6,103 bases of DNA from Cytophagaceae bacterium (GTDB lineage Bacteria; Bacteroidota; Bacteroidia; Cytophagales; Spirosomataceae): assembly GCA_947461155.1 (NCBI GenBank), contig CANHKE010000094.1:1-6103 (forward strand), given 5' to 3'. The notes below the pieces were generated by a model. It was not told the origin of the DNA. It was given only the letters and a program-made list of their open reading frames with translations, and did no database searches. The position numbers were made by a program, and so were the translations under genes. Shown in pieces: positions 1 to 6,103 of this stretch; position 1 is the stretch's first letter; each line of letters begins with the position of its first letter.

Positions 1-2
1 AT

Positions 3-932
3 ATCGAACGCTGGAAAGAGCAGTATTTGTACACTTTTATAGGTACGACCACCCAGGCGAATCCGGATGTCAATGGATCCGTTCAGTTTATTAGCAAAGC
101 AGGTTCAAAAGAATTGTTACACGGGTTAAATCGACCAATCGAATTGAAGGCGATCGATTTAGACGGAGATGGCCAAGAAGAATTAATCTCAAGCGAATTT
201 GGATTTATGGAGGGGGGGATGTCTGTGTGGAAGCAACAGGGGGGCTCTTGGACGAAAAAGGTACTAAATCCGCAAACAGGAGCCACACATGTGGATGTTC
301 GGGATTTTGATGGAGATGGCCGGCCGGACATTGTTGCTTTGTTTGCTCAAGGCGACGAGCGAATCATGCTTTATACGAATAAAGGAGCTTTGAATTTTGA
401 CGAATCACGACTGTTGCGTTTCCCATCTATTTATGGTACGAGTTCATTCGATATGGGCGATGTGGATGGCGATGGCGATGTAGATATTGTTTGCACGGCT
501 GGAGATAATGCAGATTTTTCTACGATTTTGAAGCCTTATCATGGGGTTTATGTATATGCCAACCAGGGTAAGATGACATTTAAGCAACAAGCGTTTTATC
601 CGCAAAATGGGGCAACGAAGGTGATGCTCGCCGATATAGACGCGGATGGAGATCAAGATATGTTGTCGATTGCGTTATTTCCTGATGTCGAGAAACGGCC
701 TTCCGAAGGTTTGATGTACTTGAACAATTTGGGTAAAACATTTGAATTACAGACTATTCCGGTAAATCATCTGGGCCGCTGGTCTGTGATGGATATAGCG
801 GATATCGAAGGGGATGGTGATTTGGATGTGGTTTTGGGTAGCCATGCGGTTGCGAAGTTCCCGGCCGGCGGATTTGATCCTGCTTGGAAAAATTCCAAAG
901 GGATTTTAATCTTGCGAAATAAAAGAAAATGA
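3..932 (+). CDS. FG-GAP/VCBS repeat beta-propeller protein, 5'-truncated
   Basis: This is the C-terminal part of a probable extracytoplasmic beta-propeller protein; the frame is open to the left edge, so start and signal peptide are missing. A TTG at 27 could be read as a start, but in-frame coding (ending WKEQY) continues upstream, so I treat it as an internal Leu. Five calcium-binding loops of the DxDxDG type are visible: DLDGDG (nt 156-173), DFDGDG (303-320), DVDGDG (459-476), DIDADG (633-650) and DIEGDG (801-818). They are spaced 49-58 residues apart, as expected for FG-GAP/VCBS blades. Other segments (GDNADFSTILKPYHG, ALFPD, GRWSVMD) resemble, from memory, a propeller family common in Bacteroidota and Planctomycetes, some of whose members I recall carrying an N-terminal cytochrome c domain. 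No type IX secretion C-terminal domain is seen: the protein ends in a basic tail. Its stop overlaps the receptor start by four bases (ATGA). The substrate or ligand is unknown. Confidence 0.88.
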   Translation: MERWKEQYLYTFIGTTTQANPDVNGSVQFISKAGSKELLHGLNRPIELKAIDLDGDGQEELISSEFGFMEGGMSVWKQQGGSWTKKVLNPQTGATHVDVRDFDGDGRPDIVALFAQGDERIMLYTNKGALNFDESRLLRFPSIYGTSSFDMGDVDGDGDVDIVCTAGDNADFSTILKPYHGVYVYANQGKMTFKQQAFYPQNGATKVMLADIDADGDQDMLSIALFPDVEKRPSEGLMYLNNLGKTFELQTIPVNHLGRWSVMDIADIEGDGDLDVVLGSHAVAKFPAGGFDPAWKNSKGILILRNKRK

Positions 933-3433
933 GGTACAGGCTTTTAGTTGTGTTGTTGATGATTTCTTGCGCCGCATTCGGTCAAAAAAGAGGTTATTTT
1001 ATTTTTTCTGGAACCATTCAGGATATCGAAACCAAAGCTCCTCTGGAAGGAGCTTCCGTGTTATTTTCAGGTTTGTCCATCGGCGCGCGAACCGATTCGT
1101 CCGGTCATTTTTCAGTGACGTTACCCGCGCGAAGCTATCAAATGGTCTTTCGAAGTTTGGGGTATAAGTTTAAGACGGGTCGGATTGATCTGAAAGAAAA
1201 TGCCAGCATGACGGTGTCCTTGGAAAAGGCAGAACAGATTTTGGATGAGGTGGTTATTTCAGCGGAGAAGTCGGATGCGAATGTCAACCGCACCATCATG
1301 GGTGTGGAAAAGATGTCCAGCAAGACCTTGAAAAAGCTGCCAAATTTAATGGGTGAGGCCGATGTGATTCGGAGTATTATGTTGTTGCCAGGGGTGTCGA
1401 CGGTCGGTGAGGGGGCCTCCGGATTTAACGTGCGTGGTGGAAATGTGGATCAAAACTTGGTGTTGTTGGATGGGGTGCCTTTGTTTAACACGTCCCATTT
1501 GTTTGGTTTTTTTACGGGGTTTAATGCCGACATGGTTCAAGATTTGAGTTTGTACAAAGGCGGAATTCCGAGTATGTATGGCGGTCGGGCATCTTCCGTG
1601 TTAGATGTGCGTGTGAAAGAAGGTAATTTTGAGAAGTGGGGAATTCAAGGGGGTGTCGGCCCGATATCCAGTCGTTTATTGATAGACGGTCCATTGGTCA
1701 AAGGGAAGACTTCATTGATACTTGGTGCACGTGGATCCGTGTCTGATTTCTATTTGGGTTATTTCCCCAATCCAGCTTTAAAGAAAAGTAAGGCAGATTT
1801 CTATGATGTTAATTTTAAGTTGACACATAAACTGAATGAAAACCAACGCATCTCGCTATCTGGTTATGTCAGTCATGATGGCTTTAAATTTGCTTCGGAT
1901 ACTTTGTATTCATGGCAGACGCAGTCGCTTAGTTTCAAGCATAATGCGTTGTGGGGTAAATTAGCCCATAATTTCACCGCCTTTGTGAGTGATTATCAAT
2001 ATGGGATTGAAGGGATGAAAGCGGGCTTGGAGTTTGATTGGAAACCATCCATTAATCAGCGGACGATTCGGGAAGACTTGAGTTTGGATTTAAAAGGAAA
2101 AGGGAGAATTGATTTTGGTGCTGAGTTAAATCAATATAAAAATGATGCGGGTACATTTAGGCCTACCTCGACGAAGTCGGCAGTAAACGAATTTCCGATG
2201 CAGGTGGAAAACTCGCGGGAGATGGGGATTTATGCGGGACATAGTTTGCCCATAGGCAAGCGGATTAGCTTGGATTATGGTTTGCGGTACGCCTATTTTC
2301 AGTTGCTAGGTCCTTTGCAGACCTTTCAATATAAACCGGGCACTCCACGGACCCTGAATTCCATTTCGGATACATTGAATCATGGCGTGGGGGATGTGAT
2401 TCAGTCCTACGGTGGATTTGAGCCTCGATTGTCGGTGGCGGTCAAATTAGACTCGAGTACCTCGGTGAAGTTTGGGTTTAATCGGATGCAGCAGTTTATG
2501 CATTTGTTATCGAATACGATGGCGATTTCGCCGGTGGATATTTGGAAAAATTCAAATGCTTATTTGCCACAACAAGTGGCGGATCAGTTTTCATTGGGTG
2601 TGTTTAAGAATTTCACCAATGCGCAAAATGCTGTTTTTGAGGCGTCTGCTGAGTTCTATTACAAGAAATTATCGAATGTGATCGATTACGTGGATGGTGC
2701 GGCATTGTATTTGAACCCGACGGTTGAAACGGAATTAGTGGTGGGTAAAGGGCGGGCCTATGGGGCTGAGTTTTTCTTGAAGAAAGCCCGCGGGTTGCGG
2801 TTGACCGGTTGGGTTTCGTATACGTATGCGCGTTCGTTCCGACAAGCCGAAGCGACGGATGGTCAATTGGGCGCCAATTTTGGGAAGGAATTTCCGGCGA
2901 ATTTTGACATGCCACATAATTTCAAATTTGTGTTGAATAATCGATTGACGAAACGGATTTCGTTTAATTCGAATTTTACGTTTACGTCGGGCCGACCGAT
3001 TACCTATCCAAACGGTCGGTATAAGATTTATTCCTATAACGATTTATACGATTATGGATATGCGAATGGCATTTTCCCGCGTCCGGGTTTGACGCCCACG
3101 ACCTATCGGTATGGTGGTTCGAATAATACCTATTTGACAAGCACAACGATTCAGCCCTTATTAGATGGGTATTCGAGTCCAAGTTTTACATTGCGAAATC
3201 AGGAGCGCATTCCGTTTTACATGCGTTTGGATATTGGATTTACGATTGAACCGAAGGAAGGAAAACGCTGGCAGGGTAGTTGGAATTTTTCCGTGTACAA
3301 TATTTTAGCGCGTCAAAACGCCTATTCGATCTTTTTCAGATCATCTACGGGCTTGATTAATCAAGCTCGAACGTATCAATTATCCGTGTTGGGAGCTGCG
3401 ATTCCATCCGTCACCTATAATTTCAAATTTTAA
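929..3433 (+). CDS. TonB-dependent outer-membrane receptor with carboxypeptidase-like N-terminal domain
   Basis: This is a complete 834-residue receptor, expected to be a 22-stranded outer-membrane barrel importing a ligand with TonB-ExbBD energy. Residues 1-18 look like a signal peptide (basic start, hydrophobic core, AFG before Gln19). Residues about 24-100 form a CarboxypepD_reg-like domain (KAPLEGASV, TDSSGHFSV, YQMVFRSLGY). LDEVVISA at about 105-112 sits where a TonB-box-like segment is usual. The plug follows at about 130-240, with GEADVIRSIMLLPGV, FNVRGG, NLVLLDGVPL and MYGGRASSVLDV. The rest is barrel sequence rich in alternating aromatic residues, ending in YNFKF with the terminal Phe typical of outer-membrane proteins. 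The ATG at 929 overlaps the upstream stop (ATGA), and the TAA overlaps the next ATG (TAATG), so all three genes are likely translated from one mRNA. The DUF4249 neighbour, rather than a SusD, separates it from classical glycan-uptake loci. The substrate cannot be deduced. Confidence 0.95.
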   Translation: MRYRLLVVLLMISCAAFGQKRGYFIFSGTIQDIETKAPLEGASVLFSGLSIGARTDSSGHFSVTLPARSYQMVFRSLGYKFKTGRIDLKENASMTVSLEKAEQILDEVVISAEKSDANVNRTIMGVEKMSSKTLKKLPNLMGEADVIRSIMLLPGVSTVGEGASGFNVRGGNVDQNLVLLDGVPLFNTSHLFGFFTGFNADMVQDLSLYKGGIPSMYGGRASSVLDVRVKEGNFEKWGIQGGVGPISSRLLIDGPLVKGKTSLILGARGSVSDFYLGYFPNPALKKSKADFYDVNFKLTHKLNENQRISLSGYVSHDGFKFASDTLYSWQTQSLSFKHNALWGKLAHNFTAFVSDYQYGIEGMKAGLEFDWKPSINQRTIREDLSLDLKGKGRIDFGAELNQYKNDAGTFRPTSTKSAVNEFPMQVENSREMGIYAGHSLPIGKRISLDYGLRYAYFQLLGPLQTFQYKPGTPRTLNSISDTLNHGVGDVIQSYGGFEPRLSVAVKLDSSTSVKFGFNRMQQFMHLLSNTMAISPVDIWKNSNAYLPQQVADQFSLGVFKNFTNAQNAVFEASAEFYYKKLSNVIDYVDGAALYLNPTVETELVVGKGRAYGAEFFLKKARGLRLTGWVSYTYARSFRQAEATDGQLGANFGKEFPANFDMPHNFKFVLNNRLTKRISFNSNFTFTSGRPITYPNGRYKIYSYNDLYDYGYANGIFPRPGLTPTTYRYGGSNNTYLTSTTIQPLLDGYSSPSFTLRNQERIPFYMRLDIGFTIEPKEGKRWQGSWNFSVYNILARQNAYSIFFRSSTGLINQARTYQLSVLGAAIPSVTYNFKF

Positions 3434-4491
3434 TGAGAAGGATATTGGCATTTGTGGGGTTGTTGGGTTTGCTCTCATGCGAAACGGAAATAACGGATTT
3501 CAAGACAGAAAACTTGAGTGATGCGATTGTGGTGTATGGTGAAATGTCAAATTTGGCGGGCCCGTATACTGTTCGATTGAATTATACTTCCGGGTATTCA
3601 CCATTTGATCCCACGCAGTTTCAGGGTCAGTCGATTCCGGGAGCGGATGTACGCATTGTGGATGCGTCTGGCGCAGCGATTGCGTTAAAGGAAATTCAAA
3701 AAGGGATGTATCAAACCCCGGCGTCGTTCGTGGGGAAATTGGGTAACAAATACCAATTGAAAATTATGACCAAAGAAGGGCTTGATATTGCCTCGAATTG
3801 GCAAGAGCTTTCTGCCCCTGTTGAATTAAAAACCTTGGCTTCAACGTATGTCAATGCGGCAAAAGTGGAGGATATGCATTTTGAGATGCAGTCAAGCCTA
3901 CAAGATTCCCGCGGGTCGGATGATTATTATTTTGTCAAAAGACAGGATTTTATTCAATTTTTAACGACTTGCCCGACGCCACCACCGCCACCGCAAGCCG
4001 TGCCCATTTGTTATAGTAAGTGTTGGCAAGCCGTTCAAAACACCCAACCTATATTATTGGACGATGCGTTTTTGGATGGTCGGGAAATCAAATTGCCATT
4101 GGAGTCGATACCCTATGATGATTTTACAGAGTGGTTTGTGCAGCTGGAGGTCTATCACGTGGATAAATTAACGCATCAATATTGGAAGCGTCAAGAAGAT
4201 CAGCGTAAGTTAGGCGGCGGAATTTTCGACAAAGTTCCTGCTCAAATTATTGGTAATTTGACTTGCTTGAATAATCCGGATCGCCAGGTACTTGGTTATT
4301 TTATGGTGGCGGGAAAGACGAAAAAGCGTGTGTTGGTTGATCGCTATAATGGGATTCCGGCCGCTTCGTATCAGAAGTTGGTGAGTTTCGTTGATTTTAA
4401 AAATTTGCGCTACGAAGATTCGCCTTTGTGGGACTGCCGCATGGCGGCCTGGATACCGTATAATGTGGGGTTAACATTACCAGTTTACTGA
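3433..4491 (+). CDS. DUF4249 domain-containing lipoprotein
   Basis: This is a 352-residue envelope lipoprotein of the DUF4249 family, which in Bacteroidota is usually encoded next to a TonB-dependent receptor, as here. The N-terminus has a lipoprotein signal with lipobox LLSC and Cys16 as the lipidation site. The following residues, ETEITD, are acidic, which is compatible with the surface-export signals described for Bacteroidota lipoproteins. The N-terminal half (AIVVYGEMSN, GPYTVRLNYTSGY, IPGADVRIVDASG, GMYQTP) looks like a beta-sandwich. The C-terminal half has the family pattern HQYWKRQEDQ, GGGIFDKVPAQIIGN and VLGYFMVAG (about residues 248-294). Cysteines lie at 180, 193, 197, 278 and 335, and a run of five prolines sits at 183-187. 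Length is normal for the family. The start is fixed by the one-base overlap with the receptor stop. The molecular role is unknown; acting as a surface partner of the receptor, by analogy with SusD, is inference. Confidence 0.9.
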   Translation: MRRILAFVGLLGLLSCETEITDFKTENLSDAIVVYGEMSNLAGPYTVRLNYTSGYSPFDPTQFQGQSIPGADVRIVDASGAAIALKEIQKGMYQTPASFVGKLGNKYQLKIMTKEGLDIASNWQELSAPVELKTLASTYVNAAKVEDMHFEMQSSLQDSRGSDDYYFVKRQDFIQFLTTCPTPPPPPQAVPICYSKCWQAVQNTQPILLDDAFLDGREIKLPLESIPYDDFTEWFVQLEVYHVDKLTHQYWKRQEDQRKLGGGIFDKVPAQIIGNLTCLNNPDRQVLGYFMVAGKTKKRVLVDRYNGIPAASYQKLVSFVDFKNLRYEDSPLWDCRMAAWIPYNVGLTLPVY

Positions 4492-4519
4492 TTTTTAATC
4501 ATCTTTTTTCTCAGCGCAA

Positions 4520-4564
4520 CTCCTTACCTTTGGCAATCCTCCCAGGTTTGCCAAAGGTAGGGGG
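4520..4564. repeat. Strong near-perfect inverted repeat (hairpin) in the intergenic region
   Basis: Bases 4520-4536 pair with 4548-4564: a perfect 12-bp core (TACCTTTGGCAA, 4525-4536, against TTGCCAAAGGTA, 4548-4559), extended by five outer pairs of which two are G-U in RNA. Inside, a T-T mismatch is followed by three more pairs (CCT/AGG) around a CCC loop. It begins 29 bases after the DUF4249 stop, so it could fold at the 3' end of the operon mRNA and stabilise it or help end transcription. No T-run follows directly (next is AAAGTAG), and the nearest T7 is at 4588-4594, so it is not a textbook intrinsic terminator. The left arm also contains a promoter-like element. Confidence 0.8.
4525..4532 (+). 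promoter_or_regulatory. Candidate Bacteroidota -7 promoter element (TACCTTTG)
   Basis: TACCTTTG matches the TAnnTTTG consensus of the Bacteroidota primary sigma factor. The expected -33 TTTG is not exact: a T-rich stretch (4504-4509) lies near the right distance. If used, transcription would begin near 4537-4540, inside the hairpin loop, giving the acyl-CoA dehydrogenase gene a leader of about 90 bases. Such a transcript would lack the left hairpin arm, so only readthrough mRNA from the upstream operon could form the full stem. The consensus is known; use of this copy is inferred. Confidence 0.5.
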
Positions 4565-4576
4565 AAAGTAGTATGC

Positions 4577-4607
4577 TTGCATAATAGTTTTTTTCTCTGC
4601 AAATTTG
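4577..4607 (+). promoter_or_regulatory. Alternative weak promoter candidate ahead of the acyl-CoA dehydrogenase gene
   Basis: TTG at 4577-4579 and CAAATTTG at 4600-4607 are separated by 20 bases, matching the spacing of the Bacteroidota -33/-7 arrangement; the -7 box deviates from TAnnTTTG at its first base. It would give a short leader of roughly 15-20 bases before the ATG at 4631. It is weaker by consensus than TACCTTTG at 4525, and either or both might function. Confidence 0.25.
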
Positions 4608-4630
4608 TTTCCATCTAAACCGAACAAGTT

Positions 4631-6103
4631 ATGCCGAGAGAATACGATCGCCGAAACCTCGATTTCATCTTAAAAGAGGTATTCCAATATGGTAACTTAT
4701 GTAACTATCCACGTTACGCAGACTATACCCCAGACATGTTCGACATGATTCTGGATTCATCCGAACAAATCGCCGAGCGTCACTTGCGCCCCCATTTCGT
4801 GGACGCGGATCGCAAACAAGCAGAACTGGTAAACGGAACCGTTCAGGTCCATCATTCCGTAGAAGCCTATGTCAAAGAAATGGGTGAATCCGGCATGATT
4901 GGTGCGACATTTTCATATGAGAAAGGGGGCCAGCAACTCCCATCGATTGTCGGCGGAGCCCACGAATTCATTCGCGGAGCGGCGAATAATTCCATTGTAA
5001 TGTTCACTGGTTTGAGTAATGGAGCGGCACACTTAATTGCAAGTTTTGGTTCTGAGGAATTGAAACAGGCCTATGTGCCCAACATGCTTTCGGGTAAATG
5101 GACGGGGACGATGTGTTTGACCGAACCGCAAGCGGGTAGTTCCTTGAACGATGTAACTACCTCCGCGAAAGATCTTGGAAATGGATCTTACGCGATCAAA
5201 GGCCAAAAAATATTCATCTCAGGTGGCGACAACCATTTTTCTGAAAACATAATTCACCTGGTATTAGCCCGACTTGATGGGGCTCCTAAAGGCACCAAAG
5301 GAATTTCGTTGTTTGTGGTTCCGAAGCGCCGACAAGAAAACGGACAATGGGTTTCGAACGAAGTTTTGTCGATGGGCTTATACCACAAAATGGGTCAAAA
5401 AGCCACCCCAGCATTGCATTTGTCCTTCGGCGACAAAGGGGATTCCATTGGGTATTTAGTCGGCGAGCCAAACAAAGGCCTCTCCTACATGTTCCAAATG
5501 ATGAACGAAGCCCGCCTCGGTGTGGGTATGGGCGGAGCCTACATTGCCTCAGCGGCCTATCACTTTTCGAAACAATATGCGTCTGAACGTAGTCAAGGGA
5601 GGAAGCTGACCAACAAAGATCCGGAAACTCCACCGACGCTCATTCAGAATCATCCGGATGTGCAACGCATGTTGTATTATCAGAAATCAATTGTAGAAGG
5701 AGCGATGGGCCTACTTTTCCAATGTTTCCTTTGGGAAGATTTATCCAAATTTTTGGAAGGGGAGGAAAAATTAGAAGCCCAAATTCTCTTAGATTTGATG
5801 ACACCTGTGGCAAAAACCTATCCGGCAGAAATGGGTACTTTAGCCGTCAACCAAGGCCTTCAGGTACTTGGCGGGTACGGGTATACCGAAGACTTTCCAT
5901 TAGAACAAATGGCGCGCGACGTTCGGATTATGTCCATCTATGAAGGGACAACAGGTATTCATGGCCTGACTTTATTAGGCCGTGGTATTCCAAGTGCGCA
6001 AGGAAAAGCGGTACAGGCATTGGTGAAACTGATTCAGGCAGATATTCAAATCGGTTTGTCGCAAGAAAAAACGAAACCCTACGCGGAGATGTTGGCCAAT
6101 GAA
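4631..6103 (+). CDS. Acyl-CoA dehydrogenase, long (about 600-residue) type, 3'-truncated
   Basis: The first 491 codons of an FAD-dependent acyl-CoA dehydrogenase run off the right edge. The enzyme oxidises an acyl-CoA to its 2-enoyl-CoA and passes electrons to electron-transfer flavoprotein, in the cytoplasm. ATG at 4631 is the only reasonable start because an in-frame TAA lies at 4616. The N-terminal extension (residues about 2-30, YDRRNLDFILKEVF) resembles the extra AcylCoA_DH_N segment of the long subclass that includes DmdC-like enzymes. Flavin and substrate motifs follow: MCLTEPQAGSS (161-171), KIFISGGD (about 193-200), HKMGQK (252-257), MNEARLGVG (291-299), GGYGYTED (414-421) and IYEGTTGI, whose Glu438 is the likely catalytic base. 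The missing part would be about 100 C-terminal residues. There is no Shine-Dalgarno-like tract, as is usual in this phylum. The acyl substrate cannot be told from sequence: a fatty-acid beta-oxidation role is likelier than a methylmercaptopropionyl-CoA one, but this is inference. Confidence 0.93.
   Translation, partial: MPREYDRRNLDFILKEVFQYGNLCNYPRYADYTPDMFDMILDSSEQIAERHLRPHFVDADRKQAELVNGTVQVHHSVEAYVKEMGESGMIGATFSYEKGGQQLPSIVGGAHEFIRGAANNSIVMFTGLSNGAAHLIASFGSEELKQAYVPNMLSGKWTGTMCLTEPQAGSSLNDVTTSAKDLGNGSYAIKGQKIFISGGDNHFSENIIHLVLARLDGAPKGTKGISLFVVPKRRQENGQWVSNEVLSMGLYHKMGQKATPALHLSFGDKGDSIGYLVGEPNKGLSYMFQMMNEARLGVGMGGAYIASAAYHFSKQYASERSQGRKLTNKDPETPPTLIQNHPDVQRMLYYQKSIVEGAMGLLFQCFLWEDLSKFLEGEEKLEAQILLDLMTPVAKTYPAEMGTLAVNQGLQVLGGYGYTEDFPLEQMARDVRIMSIYEGTTGIHGLTLLGRGIPSAQGKAVQALVKLIQADIQIGLSQEKTKPYAEMLANE

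Noticed and set aside
27..29. TTG as the true start of the first gene
   Set aside because: The frame is open to the window edge with coding-like sequence (IERWKEQYLY) and there is no signal peptide after the TTG, so truncation by the window is the better explanation.
459..488. Short tandem GATGGC-like nucleotide repeat
   Set aside because: It is explained by the Asp/Gly-rich calcium-binding loop DVDGDGDVD, not by a separate DNA repeat.
929..985. Lipoprotein signal in the TonB receptor (MISC before Cys14)
   Set aside because: The -3 position is Met rather than Leu/Val/Ile, and a normal signal peptidase I site (AFG before Gln19) follows, as is common in receptors of this phylum.
2613..2915. 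Minus-strand open frame of about 100 codons inside the receptor gene
   Set aside because: It is antisense to conserved barrel sequence, low in complexity, rich in Pro/His/Arg/Ser, and has no recognisable domain; it is a by-product of the receptor's codon use.
4520..4594. Classical rho-independent terminator
   Set aside because: The strong stem is not followed directly by a T-run. The T7 at 4588-4594 is 23 bases away, and the small TATG-CTTG-CATA stem-loop just before it (4572-4583) has only four AT-rich pairs.
5286..5633. Minus-strand open frame of about 115 codons inside the acyl-CoA dehydrogenase gene
   Set aside because: It lies opposite well-conserved dehydrogenase motifs and its translation is Arg/Cys/Ser-rich without any family resemblance.

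Overview
The window looks like chromosomal DNA from a member of the Bacteroidota. Three things point there: a TonB-dependent receptor with an N-terminal carboxypeptidase-regulatory-like domain, a DUF4249-type lipoprotein directly behind it, and a TAnnTTTG promoter element with no Shine-Dalgarno-like purine tract ahead of the starts. I cannot assign a genus from sequence alone. All genes read on the + strand.

Left region (1-4491): three genes packed head to tail with overlapping stop and start codons. The first is the 3' part of a calcium-binding FG-GAP/VCBS beta-propeller protein whose start lies outside the window. The second is a complete 834-residue TonB-dependent outer-membrane receptor, joined to the first by an ATGA overlap. 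The third is a complete 352-residue DUF4249 lipoprotein, joined to the receptor by a TAATG overlap. The overlaps imply one mRNA with translational coupling. Receptor plus DUF4249 lipoprotein is a recurrent Bacteroidota pair, probably an envelope uptake or surface complex of unknown substrate. The propeller protein would be an extracytoplasmic partner, which is inference.

Junction (4492-4630): 139 bases without a gene. It holds a near-perfect hairpin (4520-4564) carrying TACCTTTG, a match to the Bacteroidota -7 promoter consensus, on both strands. It also holds a second, weaker promoter-like pair about 30 bases before the next gene.

Right region (4631-6103): the first 491 codons of a long-type (roughly 600-residue) FAD-dependent acyl-CoA dehydrogenase, open to the window edge. 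It has its own leader, and its base composition differs visibly from the left operon, so it is probably an independent housekeeping fatty-acid or amino-acid degradation gene.

I see no tRNA, rRNA, CRISPR array, insertion sequence or phage gene. Nothing here clearly amounts to an undescribed system. The most unusual items are the coupled propeller-receptor-lipoprotein operon and the promoter-bearing hairpin.
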